Source: Isohypsibius dastychi
Lineage: Eukaryota > Tardigrada > Eutardigrada > Parachela > Isohypsibiidae
NCBI GenBank assembly: GCA_034696485.1
Contig: JAQIWT010000012.1
Location: 1-64,000 of the forward strand
Reading direction: 5' to 3'
DNA: 64,000 bases
In this document: positions 20,198 through 33,060 of the stretch, piece by piece
Numbering within the stretch: the stretch's first letter is position 1
How the letters are laid out: each line of letters begins with the position of its first letter
Position numbers and translations under genes: made by a program
The notes under the pieces: model-generated
Database searches by the model: none
Told to the model about the DNA's origin: nothing
The model's input: only the letters and a program-made list of their open reading frames with translations

Positions 20198-22222
20198 ATG
20201 TCGACTTACAGCTCGGGATCTTCTAGTGCTGCTTCACCAATTTCGGTAAGACGACCACTGACAAAAAATTTGAATACAGAACACATTGTGAATTTGTTTG
20301 TTCATTTCACGAGCCCTCTAAAAGAACGCAGTAAAACAATCTAAATTGAGCAAATCAAGCAGTAAAAAACTAGCACCGCATTTTCGAGAAGTAGAGGCCG
20401 GCAGTCACGGCTGTTATCTCTCAAGATGAAGTCTAATTTTGCGATAAGTAAATTCTGACAACGATCGTTAAAACGCGTTCTGTCGCAACCTCGGAATTTG
20501 AACTAGACCAGCTATAAGAGACAGAATTGAATTTTGTTTTTGGCCACACAGTATCGAGTACAAGGTTCAATCTTCTAACCGCAACGGATGCTGATCAAGA
20601 TTCTTCATTAACACCAGGAATTTTTAAGGTGATTCCAGTGTTGCAGGGGTAATACTCTATCTGTCACGTATTTGCGGAAGCTTTTGCAAACAATCGGTCT
20701 TAAAAGTTTTATCGACTATCGGTCCAGCGTCAGAGTGCAATGTCAGCAGTTGTTGAGGCCCCTCTGACGCCCGAAGGGCTGCAGTTCTGTTCGACGCCAG
20801 GGCTGCAAAAACATTTCGAATTGTTATTAAGCTAGAGATAAGAGTTATAGTGAACGAATAAATATGCCGCATGCTCATGAAAGTGAATGTGACCAATGAA
20901 CGTTTCAAACTAACTTTTTATCTGATTTGTTCAAAAAATCAACACAGACTCTCGAGAGATTCTCGGGCCAAGGTTAAATTCGTTGAGTAAAAAAATTCCA
21001 GCATTATTATGCTTCTGTTTGTCTAGACCTGGGATTCCAGCGACGAGTCTCGCGCATCACTGGCCAAGACGCAACGCGTCGAGTGTCTACTCTGCAGAAA
21101 ACACTACGCAAGCAAGAAGAGCTTGAAAATTCACAACCGAATTCATACTGGCTACAAACCGTACAAGTAAGCAGAACACTGCTGCATAGGTCTTGCATGC
21201 AGCTGAATGAACAGAGTGAATAAGCGCATTTTTTTACAGGTGTGACCTTTGTCCGAAAAGTTTCTCGCAAACAAACGTTCTAAAGGCCCACAAAAATGCC
21301 CACATAGGCAAACGAGACTGGAGTTGTTCCATATGTTTCAAACGATTTACGCAGTCGGCCCACCTCCGCACTCATCAGAAAACTCATTTTAACCGAAAGG
21401 ATTTTAGTTGCGTCCATTGCGAGAAATGCTTCAGTTCGAAAGGTGAGAAATTCGGTTCCCGAAACAAAGTCAAGCATTTCATATTCTGTCGAATGCGCAG
21501 GTGTTCGCGATCGACATATGCGGCAGCACACAGGAGAGAAGCCTTTCCATTGCCGTGAGTGCCATAAACAATTTACACGTGGAGAAAGCTTGAGATTCCA
21601 TATGAATGCACACAAAGGAATTCGGCCGTACTGTTGCTCGTACGAAAACTGTCCATCAACCTTCACGAAACATTCAAGCCTGAAACGGCATATAAAGATC
21701 TGTCATTCTTCGGCATCACCATGTGAAAAACTGGAAATATCTGACCTTTGTGACGAACTCAAGGTCGGCGTTGAGGACATACCCGAGAACATCAAAAATA
21801 TGACGTCAGCAGAATTGGAACGTCATTTCTTGATCAACAATTCCTCGTTTGATCTGGAGTTCACAGACGGACGAATACTGGATGGATTGAATGTGAAGGA
21901 GACTCATCCGGAAATCAACAATTATTCTTCCAAGCTTTCTCCCAACAGTTACCAAGGTACATGTATCCTGAGTCGGTATCTCATACTGATCATCATTTTT
22001 GCTTTAGGGGATCAGTGCAATGTTTTTCAGAACCCGATTGATTATCGTACGATGTATCAAGGTATTCCAATGAAAACTGAAGAAGACATCTGCTTTTCTG
22101 GACATCAAGCATGGTTGTATGATGCTAAACAGTACCAACTGTTTAACAACGAAATTTCGTATTTCCCATCTGCAATGGTTTATGGTGGGAGCTTCACTGG
22201 AGGACATGGACGCCGTTCCTGA
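20198..22222 (+). CDS. C2H2 zinc-finger transcription factor, six fingers
   Basis: Proposed exons: 20198-20245, 21027-21166, 21240-21442, 21501-21956 and 22008-22222, giving 353 residues with all phases agreeing. Exon 1 is a short Ser-rich start (MSTYSSGSSSAASPIS) before GTAAG, and is the least certain part. Six fingers lie mid-protein. Finger 1 (CLLCRKHYASKKSLKIH) has a TGYKPYKC linker, fingers 4-5 have TGEKPFHC, and the last, CCSYENCPSTFTKHSSLKRH, has a four-residue Cys gap as in TFIIIA/GLI-type fingers. The C-terminal third has no fingers. The 51-base intron 21957-22007 is in frame and could be retained. No PR domain is present, so it is not part of the PR-zinc-finger family nearby. A nuclear DNA-binding role follows from the family; targets are unknown. 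Confidence 0.75.
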
Positions 22223-22229
22223 GGAATCG

Positions 22230-24640
22230 GACCACAAACGCGCTTTCACGTCGGCTTACCCGCTCTAGCTTCAGCTTCCTATTTGCTCCGTCTTAATGCT
22301 TTCTGAGACGTTATCAAATGCATAGCGCTTTCGATGGTCTCTTTGTTACTTGTTGCTGCGTGGGCTTTCATTAAGGTTCATCTATCATTCCAGTGCGAAT
22401 GGGAACCAGTCATTCTCCACTGATCTTCTCAACAAGTGTTCACTGCCTTGTAAATTTTTTGTAACTTTTACTCCGCAGCATGGTTGTCTTCGCTGCTGGT
22501 CAATTTGCTACAGGTTGAATGTCTCATTATGCTCCACCGCTGCAATAAATTTCACTTTCTGGCAGCTGACAAAAACCGATTCGATAGACTTCTAAAAAAA
22601 TGTGCAAGAATGAGGGTGCATAACTTGAATGACGATAAGGTTAGCCAGATTGATTAAATACCGAACCAAATGTTTGTCAAAGCGAAAAACATTGGACGAA
22701 GGAACTGATGTTGTCTTCTTTGAAAAGTGGTTTCTGACATGGATGAAAGCAGGCACGAAGCGTTATGTAATGTAGTAACCGATCTGCGATGTTGACTCTA
22801 CCGGACCGGGTGATACTGTACAACATCTTACACTAAATGGTTAAACCGGGTACCTGTGTACTCATTACACGCTGGACTGCGCTTGCCTACTGGTCCCTAG
22901 AGAATCTTAAATGCTGCTGAGGACTATTTCTTGAAGGTTTCTTAATGAAAGACATGGAAAAATCTCAATGCTCTCACACAATACAACACACTAGTTTTCG
23001 CGACTTCAGGAAATACATGGCCATACGTCGTTATCCTAAAAAATCGACTTAAAAACCTACGTAATTGGTGAGTTTATACACGAGATGTTTAGGACGAGTC
23101 ACATCAGTATCTTACATCAGTACTCGATTCGTCGGTGAATGACGAGTGAGTTCAAAATATCCCCGAAATTTGAGATTTATCCTAGATAGGTCGTTTATGT
23201 GACACTTTTTGAAAACAAACTGTCTTCGTCCAATCATCCATGCACAACTGAAAAAGGTGACCCTCAGAGAAACGTGATGAATCCGCGTTAAGAAAGCTCA
23301 CATAGACAATTAGTCAGCATGCGTTCGCCCCAAGAGGTCTTACTCTTTCAGCATCCAGTTTAAGAACGTGCACTTGAAGAAGTTCGTCTTAAACCGTAAA
23401 CATTGAACTCACAATAACGCTGTGCTTTTCAAAACATGCTAACACTCACTCCAGCATTGCGAACATGCAGTAATTATGCCGCCACTCCTCACCTAGAAAG
23501 CCACATCGTTTGCAAGTCCAACTTGTCCTTGACCAAACCAAAACGAAATTTCCGTAAGAGGTCTGAGTAAGGTGGACACTAAAACACTGTTCTTAGGAGC
23601 ACTGTCATCCTGCAGTCGCCGATTCAATGCCACCTTGCACTGAACGGAAATATAACAGCGCTCAATCGATAGCTTTGCAGTTTTCCTCATTTTTCCTTTG
23701 TAGCTCAGAACAGGGTGTCGAACATCCTGTGGCTACCACTCAATGCATTCTTACAAGTCAGCAAATTTTGTTGAAAGAATCATTCGGTGAATGTCAACTG
23801 TGCGACAAACTTGAACTTCAGCTTGTCTTGCTGCAGAAGAAACAGGGTTACATTCAGTTGAGGCACTGCAGTGAAGTAAACATCCCACTTTGATACACTG
23901 AGCCGTGAATACCTCAGTTCGTGCTAGTTGAATTCGAGGAACGGAGCAGTGACGCAGATTTCAACTCTCGGAATATGATGATTTAGTGCGTTTGATGCTC
24001 CCTAAAATTTAGAGATGCCGGAACCCACGACTTTTCCAGTCACACTGAAATTCCTGGTCTGGTGCACAGGGTGCACTTCCAGCTAAGCTACCATTCATGG
24101 AATGTTATCACATTTTTCAAGCAAAATCCTGTAAGCAAATTTGAACGAGAAACCCTAAGCAAAAATTCTTTTAGTGACGGTGCCTTTTACATACGGTTCG
24201 GGCATAAAAAGTTGTAGAATTACTTTACTAACCGTCGGAATTTGTTCCCCAGAACCGTAGAAGTCTTCATCAGTACCATGAACTGGAAGAGTATTTTTAG
24301 AGTGACAGCAGGAAGAAGCGCATACAGCAGACACGTCATACTTTCTTACAACAACAAAAATTTTTCCTCCAGAGAAACTTCGTTTGATGAAATGACGACA
24401 CACACCAAACAGATACACGGTAGCCTGCCAGTCTCTAGTTATCACCGCAATGCTAATCTTTGTTGTTGTTTTTGTGCGCTGGTGAATGAAGCAATCTGCA
24501 ATAAGAGGTGGCAGTGGTTGGATATTTTCACGAGTTTCGCGATTCAACGTTTTCACTGGAGATGCGGTATGTTCGGAAAATTCAGGTACGTATATGGTAT
24601 GTAATAAATGAGTTGGCGTTTTAGTGACAAACTCCGGGAT
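22230..24640. other. Intergenic, no supported gene
   Basis: Contains the 3' flank of the C2H2 gene. Short frames such as 23627-23893 have neither recognisable domains nor consistent splice signals. Confidence 0.4.
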
Positions 24641-27145
24641 ATAGAAAGGTCACTTGTCGATAATCCCAATCGCTACGTAAGCTAGAATACCATCTTCGCT
24701 GGGATACCTTACTAAATAATATGAAAACCAGAACAAAAGTCAGAAAGGCTGAATTAGAAATTGCGTATGTTTTTTCTCACGTATAACAGAATATATACAG
24801 TAAACTTCCGCTATGTGAATAACTCGCTATCTGAATAATCTAGACTCGTGTCGTCAAGCTGACGTATAGGCCACTTTAAGTGGAGGGTCCGGCATTGTGC
24901 TAAACGGGGGAATTTCGCTATCTGAATAATAGACCCCTCTTCCGGTAGACTGACTCATCCAACACTGCATTGTTGTGGTTTCTGAATTTCTGATTCTCGA
25001 GCTTCTTTTCGTTTTTCTTTGACTTCTAGCAATGAATTAGGGACTGAACAGCCGTCGGTTTCGAGAATAATCACGAAGAGAAAAGAAATTGAAGCTGCAT
25101 GAAGCCCGGGAATTGTCGACCAGCAGAGGGAAAAAACAGCATGCTGCTGCTGTTCACTTTTCTGAGTCTGATGGTAAAGAACCTCTGAAAACTGGGTTCC
25201 GTGAATAAAATCTACGCTGGAATACTTTTTCTAAGCTTTTTTCTGCCGGAAACTAAAAGGTCACCTCATGGATTTCTTGACGTCACATGCCTCCTCTACC
25301 TGCATAATGTTGTGGTTTTGCCCGCTATGTGAATTGCCAAACCTTATTCACATAGCGGAAGTTTACTGTACTTTTGCAGTCGGAAATTACTCCTCGGTCC
25401 AGTGATCACTCCTGATCATCAAAACTAGCAGAATTCCAACAGAATGAAATGTGTTTGTCGAGCTAGGACATCTGAAGGACGAACATGAGTGCGGTCCGGT
25501 ATGAAGGGAAACGATATTTCGCTGCCATCAAAGAAATATTCGTCGGAGTAAAACCCTGTGTTGAGCAGACTTACCATCTTTCTTCGGAGATACCACCACC
25601 GATCCAATTTATTCCAAGCTTGATCCCTGATTTAAGCGAGAATGTCCTGGATGATAAAATGGCTGATTTGAGTAGAACAGATTTTTGGTAAGCAATTCGC
25701 GAAGAAGAAAATATGTCCGCTTCCGAAGCTTTCGGATCGCCTGCCAGAAGAAGAAGAAGAAGGTCGATCCTGAGTGGCATTAGCAAGTTCATTCGGTGGA
25801 TGAAAAGTTCTCTTGTCGGCAGTGTCAAATGGCCTTGACTACTCTATGGGGATTTCGATATCATATGGATTTTATTATGAACCCAGAGAGATTCAATTGC
25901 AGTTTGTGTGAATGTGAATCCAGGACCAATATTATGCTTAACCCGACATATGATTACCCAAAATGGGGTAAGTGTCATTACCCGAGTTTTTTCGTTCAAA
26001 AAATAAAAGTCGACTTCAGTTTTTCAAGTCGGCGAAGTTCACGCATTTTTAATCTTTTATCGGTCAAGGTCATTTTCATTTTGTTGAGTCTGAAATTGTG
26101 ACTTTTCTGAAAGTTAATAGATTTAATTTATGAGTCCCGGACTTTGTTCTTCTGAGACCAAAGAACCATGCAGTTTGTAATGTTACGCGCCCTTATTTTT
26201 CAACGTGCTGTTTTCTGGGGTTTTTTAGAGCTACAAAGATCGAACTCAGTGCGTTCAGAAATTTTGCCTGAAAAGCTGCCACACCAGATCCCCGAATTGC
26301 GTCGACTTGGAACCCGAACATGTCCGCGGCAAACGCAGACCTTATCTGAACTTGGAATCGCCGTTCTACAAATGCCCAGATTGCAAGCTCGGCTTTTCCA
26401 CTCGCGGACAAGTGGCCCATCATTTCACAACAGTCCACCCGGATATACCTCAACTCACCATCCCGGAACTCAATCTCCCACGTCGAAAAATTCCGTGTTA
26501 TCACTGCTGGGTCTGCAAGTAAGCATCTTGGGTTGAAGATGCTATTGAGACGGACGTATGAAAGGACCATCCAGACCGGGAAATCGACAAGGAGAAATCA
26601 CGAGCAATAGAAACAATGGTTGAAATTCTATGGCGCGAAATGTGCGATTCGCCGTATTTTGGCGTGGATTTTTTTATCAAGCAGATCCGTGGCCGTCATT
26701 CGGACTATGCGCAGATTCTGAAAATCCCAGAAAAGACGGACGAACCGGAACATGTGTAACAGAAAAACCGAGCAACTGCGATGCGTGTTTCCACAAGTGC
26801 TGCGATTGTAAAGGGGGTTTGTTAGTAGCTTGCAGCTGGTTACTCATCTGGACCGGTATCATCCAACGGTGAATCACGTCTGCTTGGCCCTTAATCTTCC
26901 TTATCAAGAATTCCCGACGTCCCGATGCCGGGAGTGTAAGGTAAAGCCCTATGAAGAAGACACCATCGACTGACATGTTGAGGAAGCGCATCAAAAGTAT
27001 TCGGAAGTCAGAAAGGATCGGCGAAAGCGGGTTGTGCATCTTCTACTGCGAAGTGTGTGCGGAACGGCACACCGGGAGAGAGTATTATGGGAAGCATGTG
27101 ATGAGACATCATCCAGATTATGCTGACAAATTGAGGATTTCCTGA
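24640..27145 (+). pseudogene. Decayed PR-zinc-finger gene copy with inserted element
   Basis: Homologous to the intact gene at 33734-36520. The 5' flank at 24640-24796 matches 33510-33690. A mobile element then occupies 24798-25368. After it, matching resumes without the Cys-rich first exon. PR-domain remains at about 25400-25570 read RYEGKRYFAAIKEIFVG with deletions and shifts. The segment near 25796-25960 keeps CRQCQMALTTLWGFRYHMDF, and 26230-27145 keeps parts of the last exon (FYKCPDCKLGFSTRG, IPELNLPRRKIPCYHC, then YCEVCAERHTG). Stops and frameshifts separate these pieces, so no full protein can be made. Confidence 0.85.
24798..25368. mobile_element. pogo/Tigger-like non-autonomous DNA element (571 bases)
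   Basis: It has perfect 25-base terminal inverted repeats, beginning CAGTAAACTTCCGCTATGTG and ending with the reverse complement, flanked by TA at 24796-24797 and 25369-25370. CAGT termini plus TA duplication are typical of the pogo/Tigger branch of the Tc1/mariner superfamily. CGCTATCTGAATAAT motifs repeat inside the left end. No transposase frame is present, so it must be moved by another copy. A second copy ends at base 74. Confidence 0.85.
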
Positions 27146-27149
27146 TGCA

Positions 27150-28050
27150 AAAACTAACGTGGGAACGGACTGTTGTTCTTGGATTGAAATGACATTGTGT
27201 TGACCTTTGACTGCCTTCTCTTATTCTGCAGTGTGGGATTCCGTTTATTGATGGCTTACTTTTCAGTTGGCTCAGTTTTGTTGCGTAACAGATTCAGTAC
27301 CTTTCGCGATTGAATAGACCCACACTATTCTGTTAACACTTTTGAAAACTGTTTGGATTTGAATAATAGGTTGGACTACTTCATCAGGATGATAAAGCAA
27401 AAGGTCACTTGTATGGGTTACCTTTGAATACTCGCTGCGCTACGATAGCTTACTCGCGTTCTTTATTATTGTCAAATAAAACTAAGATGTAGAGCATTGC
27501 GCTTCTTCTTTTCAGTCACATCCCCAATTCCCATTGAACGATTTCTCCTGCACAAAATCTCGCAAAGCAGTGTGGAGTCCGGCATAATCAAAGCACAAGC
27601 ACCGCGTTTTCTACAGCAAAGGTCACTTGCTTAGGTTACCTTGTTGTGTTCGCTACGCTGGCCTACTCGCCCTCCTTACCACTTTGGCCGATGGCTTTGC
27701 AAATAGTGAGAATGAAGATCTTTATTTTTGCTATGATTTGCACTGTCTCCTTTCTTGTTTTCACTTTTATTTCGTATTTCAGCTGTCTTACCATGAGTCA
27801 AGAATGACAGAGCAAATGAAGAAAACATGATTTTTGAACGAATCTTGATTTAAACACACGCTTTCATCTTAAATTACAGATTTTTTGTTCAGTTTTTCGA
27901 ATCATAGCATGTCAAAAAGTTGGTCATTGTGATGAATGACAGTGTGCAAGAGGTGGCACAAGAAATTTGGGTGCGAAAACGGTGTCCACGGGGATATTCG
28001 GAACAGCGCCGTTACGATCTCAGGAGATTTTATAAACGTTGTACAGATAA
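27150..28050. other. Intergenic, repeated GGTTACC-type units
   Basis: Two related blocks at about 27402-27475 and 27620-27690 share GGTCACTTG, GGTTACCT, then a CGCTAC..GCCTACTCGCCCTCCTT core. A third lies at 41460-41525 downstream of another PR-zinc-finger copy, so they travel with those duplications. No gene is seen. Confidence 0.5.
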
Positions 28051-28054
28051 GAAA

Positions 28055-28126
28055 TCCCTAATGGTCTAGTGGCTAGGATTCCTCGCTTTCACCGAGGCGG
28101 CCGGGGTTCGATTCCCCGTTAGGGAA
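28055..28126 (+). tRNA. tRNA-Glu (anticodon TTC)
   Basis: A 72-base cloverleaf. The 7-bp acceptor stem TCCCTAA pairs with TTAGGGA (28119-28125). The anticodon arm CCTCG-CTTTCAC-CGAGG carries TTC. The T arm contains GGTTCGATTCC, which is also the B-box, and the A-box TGGTCTAGTGG is intact. There is no intron. A T-run right after the gene (28128-28132) would serve as the RNA polymerase III terminator. It lies about 245 bases before F-box copy A. Confidence 0.95.
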
Positions 28127-28369
28127 ATTTTTGGCTTTCGATACCGAACTGGCACTATTTTATTGATCTGACCTAACAAATTATTGATTACTGTATTTCA
28201 TATCCCGTTGCTCCCGACGAGCCAAGACCAGGCCGGACCGGCCAGTTTGCACTTTTATGCATGCCCCATGTGGTGTACAGGAAAGATCGATCGGTTACAA
28301 GCCCAGCGCCCATTTTAACTTTTCCTCATTTTACTTTTTCCTTCATTTCCCTTCATTTAGCTTTATAAA

Positions 28370-29601
28370 ATGAGTGAGTTTAATGATCTGCCATTGGAAG
28401 TGATGATCGTTATTTTTCGGAAGTTGGATTCATTTAATCAGAAACATTTACAAAGGTATGCCCGCTACTGTGCAAGTAACGCATTGTGCACTAGTTCTAT
28501 TTTACTCTTTGTTAGATAAAATGACAACGCTATTCATTACAGCGTGTGCAAAAGGTGGTGTAATGTTTTGAAAGAAGCTCCATTCTCCAAAGAACTGCTG
28601 TTCAGTATGGCACTCAAGGACGTGCTGCTCTTCGACCACCACCACCAACTCGATGGCAGCATGACCTCTCACCAATCCGAAAGACTTCGTAAGGTTGGTC
28701 TGATTAGAGAGAAATTCATGAACGACAAAATCACCAAAATGGTGTTCATCCTCGATTCCAAGAGAGCAGTGGTTGACGTGGATCACGGGCACCAATTCGA
28801 CACTTGGTAGGTGACCTTGATTCTGTTCACAAACCATCCTTTACACTGTAACCTGACGCTTTATGTACGATATGGTAGCCAGCCCGTCTGCACACCCGTC
28901 CCGCGTAAATCAATTGTGTGGATTAACGTGCCAATAAAATTCTATTGGTGGAGAACGGTGCCGAACTTATCTTTCGCGAACGAAACATACAACCTCAAGC
29001 TGATCGACTGTCAATTCGACGTACATTATATCATACATCCAAGCTCACGATGAATCCCATTCTACCCCGTGCACGAGCCAACCAATATAGAAGTATTCAC
29101 CGTCCGGCATGCGGAGTTTGAAGCATCAAAAGAAAATATGTCTTATATTTATGCGGTACGTATCATAGGAGAGTCTCTTCCACCTTTGACAGTCCAACAG
29201 AAAAATGACATCTACGCATTCCGAGACGCTATCCCAGGGCCTGTCAAGAATATCTTGCCATGGCAGACACATGAGTACAATGCAATCGAGAAACTCCTGG
29301 CAGAGTATGTCACTGCATATAACCATGTTCAAGTGTAACCAACTGCACACATTTTTGCAGGATTGGCCTGGATAGGTGTGATCTTGATGAGCTTCCAAGG
29401 TTCATCCCAGAACTCCTGCATCGCATCACTGGGAAGAATTCGGACTACACAATGCCACCTGGGATTCCAATCCCAGTCCCGGATTTCTGGACCGAAGTCA
29501 ATGTCTTACCCCTGGTGAGAAAGAAACTCTTCGGTCACAAGGATGCCGTTAGCACGACCATGCATTCATGTTCTAATCGATTTACCAACAAAAGAATTTG
29601 A
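28370..29601 (+). pseudogene. F-box gene copy A, one in-frame stop
   Basis: Exons 28370-28455, 28543-28806, 28879-29304 and 29361-29601 keep phase 2 at all three introns and read through except for a single TGA at 29051-29053 in exon 3. The F-box begins MSEFNDLPLEVMIVIFRKL and continues across intron 1 into VCKRWCNVLKEAPFSKELL. Compared with copy B, the start of exon 3 lacks about 15 codons. The conserved upstream block is at 28230-28316. F-box proteins normally bring substrates to an SCF ubiquitin ligase. With the stop, the product would lack the conserved C-terminal half; this is a young pseudogene or a truncated protein. Confidence 0.85.
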
Positions 29602-29733
29602 AAGAAAATGAGGTGAAGTTATAGAGAATAAATCTTTCTGAACAGATTCAAACTGGAGACATCAACGACTTAATAAAGTGGGTGGAATTAAAACAAGGGC
29701 CTGGCAATAAGCGCTCATCGCTTCGAAGATTTT

Positions 29734-30630
29734 TTAGTATTCAGGGTGCTCCAACTTCGCGTGATACCAGAAATCTTTCGCTTTCCGAAATAGTGATCCG
29801 CATTTCATACAGTTATACAGCTCCAATCCACATCGTTTGAAACACGCTCCCATGGAGCTGGAATCCACGTATTTTCCATCCAGCGCCAACGCTGTTTTTT
29901 CCTCGGCCGAATGGGTTCCTAAGTGCACTTTAGCCACTTCTTCGTTTTCCGAGAAACTCAGGCTAATTTCACAGCGATATCCCTGCACTTTCTTCAAAGG
30001 TAGTTTATGCTCGGGGATTACTGAAGGTGATGTTTCCGGGTGAACTGAAGTCAGATGGGAGTGCAGTGCGGTACGTTGTGGGAAACCTAGTCTGCATTCA
30101 CGACATTTGAGAAACATCTAGTGAACGCATCCGGTGTTGGCGGTTTTCGTGAGTCAATATTCCTGTTCGAACTAGAAGTAGGTTTGACGTGGTTGCCACT
30201 TTCACGTTCGTACCGGATATGTTCAGAGATCTTCGGATCCCACCGATCAGCACTTGGTGAATTCTCAAGATCCTGGAAACAACGGAAGTTCAGTTCCATA
30301 TAAGGTTGCCACAACTCATTGTCGGAACTCAGAATCTTACGTGAACTGGTGTCGATGACCCGGAAGCATGAACACTTTCCAAATGCTCTCTCAAATCAGC
30401 AACAATCAGGAACATCTCACGGCACTTGAAACACCGATAATTTCCATCAACCGTATGAAAGTGCTGATGATCCTCCAGAGCATCTTCGTTCTCAAACTTC
30501 GCTGGTTAGAAAAACAACTCCGTCCAGCGTACTGAAAATCAGTTTCGCCACCCGCAAATGACGAATCCTCACTCGGGTCACTATCATCCATCTCTGCATG
30601 TCCGGAAGCAGCTTCAACGACATCCAGTAC
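29734..30630 (-). pseudogene. Antisense relic of a PR-zinc-finger last exon (unit A)
   Basis: Minus-strand frames resemble the last exon of the gene at 13413-16503: CRECRLGFPQRTALHSHL, then IPEHKLPLKKVQGYRC, an acidic insert, and CMKCGSLFRKAKDFWYH. The middle finger has lost its second Cys (CEIS). A frameshift near 30115 separates the N-terminal part, which continues with WDPKISEHIRYERES. It lies tail-to-tail with F-box copy A. Confidence 0.8.
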
Positions 30631-30859
30631 AAAATTTAAAGAAATCTACAGAAAAAGGATCTAAAAAATCATTCGACACCAAACAGAAACGAAAATCTGG
30701 CAGTTGAAAGTATTACATTTCGGCTATGACAAAAAGCCCATTTTCTTTCCCATCAAATTTTTGGCTTCTTGACTGAACTTGCACTATTTTATTGATCTGA
30801 CGTACCAAATTATTGATTACTGTATTTCATATTCCGTTGCTCCCAAAGAGTTCGAATTG

Positions 30860-30946
30860 GGCCGGACCGACCACTTTGCCCTTTTATGCATGCACCATGT
30901 GGTGTACAGAAAATATCGATCGATTACCAGCCTAGCGCCCATTTTA
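30860..30946 (+). promoter_or_regulatory. Conserved block upstream of F-box genes (copy B example)
   Basis: The block reads roughly GGCCGGAC..GCCA.TTTGCC, a short T-rich gap, GC.CCATGTGGTG, ACAGAAAA, then GATCGATTGCCAG and CCAGCGTCCATTTT. It recurs upstream of copies A to J at about 28230, 42131, 44083, 44781, 47211, 49190, 50880, 52831 and 56041, about 50-140 bases before each ATG. It is better kept than the introns. A core promoter or 5' leader is inferred. Confidence 0.6.
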
Positions 30947-30998
30947 CCTTTTCCTCATTTAACTTTTTCCTTCATTTCCATTCATTTAGCTCCATAAA

Positions 30999-32217
30999 AT
31001 GAGTGAGTTTAATGATTTGCCATTGGAAGTGATGGTCGTTGTTTTCCGGAAAGTGGCTTCAATTAGTCAAAAACGTCTCCAAAGGTATGCCTACTACAGT
31101 GCAAGTACTGCAATGTGCACTGTTTTTATTTCACTCTTAGTAAAATGCAATGAGAACACTCTATTCGTTTTAGCGTATGCAGAAGATGGTGCAATGTTCT
31201 GAAAGAGGCTCCATTCTCCACAGAACTGCTGTTCAGTTTGGCACCCAAGGACAACATGTTGGTTTTCGATCACCTGCAGCAACTCGATCACAGTCTCATC
31301 TCTGACAACTCCGAAACAGGTCGGAAGGTCGGTTTGGTTAGAGAGAACCTCTTGACCAACCAAATCACTAAGGTTGTGTTCATCCTCGATCGGTAAGTGA
31401 CCTTGACTCTGATCGCAACCCAGTGTAATCTGACGTTTTATGTGCGGTATGGTAGCCTGAACCCAACTACATACCCAGTCCTGTTCGGTGAACCGTATGA
31501 ACACCCCGTCTTTACACTCATACCGAAAGAAAACAATATTAAGTCAATGGTTTGGATAAACGTGCCAATGAAATTTCAATGGACGAGGATGCCTAACTTG
31601 TCTTTGGCGAGACAAACGTACAACACCAAGCTGATCGACTGCCGATTCTACGTCGACGTACATAACCTTATACATCCAAGCGCAACATTTTTCCCGCTCT
31701 ACCCCGTGCACGAGCCAACCAATATAGAAGTATTCACCGTCTGGCATGCGGAGTTTGATTCAACAAAAGAAAATTTGTCTACTGCATACGTGCTACGTAT
31801 CATAGGGGAGTCTCTGCCCCCTTTGACACTACAACAAAAGAACGACATCTGCACATTTATGGAAGCTGACCCTCCACCTGAGGAGGATATCTTGCCATGG
31901 GAGACACACGAGTACAATGCAATCATTGAATACCTGGAAGAGTATGTCACAGCATACTACCATGTTCAAGTGTAAACAACTTCACATATCTTCGCAGCAC
32001 TGGTCAAGATGGGTGTGATCTTGATGAACTACCAAGGTTCATCCAAGAACTTCTGCATCGCATCACCGGGAAGAATGCTGACTATACAATGCCACCTGGT
32101 GTTCGAATATCAGCACCGGATTTTTGGACAGATGTCAATATTCTGGCTCTGGCGAGAAAGAAACTATTCGGGCTCAAGGATGCTGTTACCACGATCATTC
32201 ATTCAGTCACGTTCTAA
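30999..32217 (+). CDS. F-box protein, tandem family copy B (336 residues)
   Basis: Four exons: 30999-31084, 31174-31392, 31456-31941 and 31998-32217, with every intron in phase 2. The F-box lies at about residues 3-46 (LPLEVMVVVFRKVASISQKR, then VCRRWCNVLKEAPF), split by intron 1. The middle of the protein has VWINVPMKFQW and RFYVDVHNLIHPS. The C-terminal part carries QQKNDICTFME, LPWETHEYNAI, LPRFIQELLHRITGKNADY and FWTDVNILALARKKLFG, which are shared by the whole family. F-box proteins bind Skp1 and select targets for ubiquitination. The C-terminal region would be the substrate-binding part, but it matches no domain I know. Exon 2 is shorter than in its paralogues, ending at a GTAAGT donor that falls earlier. 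Confidence 0.85.
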
Positions 32218-32379
32218 CCAATATCAAACTACGGAACAGAATAATCTGGAATTAGTCAGGTGTAATTCCCCCGGGACCAAATCCAAATTTGGGGCATCAG
32301 CAATTTCAATAAGCACGATTCTACGAGATGGCAACATGTAAAGAAAAGCAAAAGTCTGTCAATGAATTCAAGCCCAACA

Positions 32380-33060
32380 ATTTGAAAGTTTTGTGATATT
32401 CAAGATGCTCCAACTTTGCGTGATACCAGGTGTCTTCCGCTTTTCGGAACAGTGATCCGCAATCGGTACAACTATCAATTCTCAGTTTACATCGTTTGAA
32501 ACACGCACCTACCAAGTTGGAATCTGCGTATTTCCCGTCCAACGCGAGCGCTGTCTTTCTCTCGGCCGAATGGGTCTCTAAGTGCACTTCAGCCACTTCT
32601 TCGTTTCCCGAGAAAGTCATGCAAATTCTACAGCGATATCCCTGCAGTTTTTTCAAAGGTAGTTTAGGCTAGGGGATTGTTGAGGGTGATGTCTACGGGT
32701 GAACTGAGGTCAGATGGGAGAGCAGTGCAGTACGTTGTGGGAACCCAGTCTGCATTCACGGCATGTTGAAGAAACATCTAGTAAACGCGTCCGGTAATGG
32801 TGGTTTTTGTGAGTGGATCTTCTCGTTTGAACTAGAAATGGGTTGGACGAGGTAGCCACTTTAATGGTCGTCCGGGATATGTCCAGAGAAGTAAGGATTC
32901 CGTTGGGCAGTACCTCGTGGACTCTGAAATTATTTAAAGTACATTTCTATATGTTGTCAATAAATTTCAAAGTCTTACCTGGACTGATGACCCGGAAGCA
33001 TAAAAACTGTCTAAATGCACTTTCAAATCAGCAACAATCGGGAACATCTCATCAGGTGAT
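32380..33060 (-). pseudogene. Antisense relic of a PR-zinc-finger last exon (unit B)
   Basis: Minus-strand frame 32321-32656 contains KKLQGYRCRICMTFSGNEE, CTDCGSLFRKAEDTWYH and KLEHLEYHKTFK, a sister of the relic at 29734-30630. Upstream parts, up to the sequence matching the linker (about 33060), are shifted and interrupted. It lies tail-to-tail with F-box copy B, the same arrangement as unit A. Confidence 0.8.

Noticed and set aside
20657-20908. 83-codon minus frame with a hydrophobic start
   Set aside because: Lies in the first intron of the C2H2 gene, with no continuation or domain.
28811-29053. Independent 80-codon gene inside F-box copy A
   Set aside because: It is exon 3 of the F-box family up to its premature stop, with intron sequence read through at its start.
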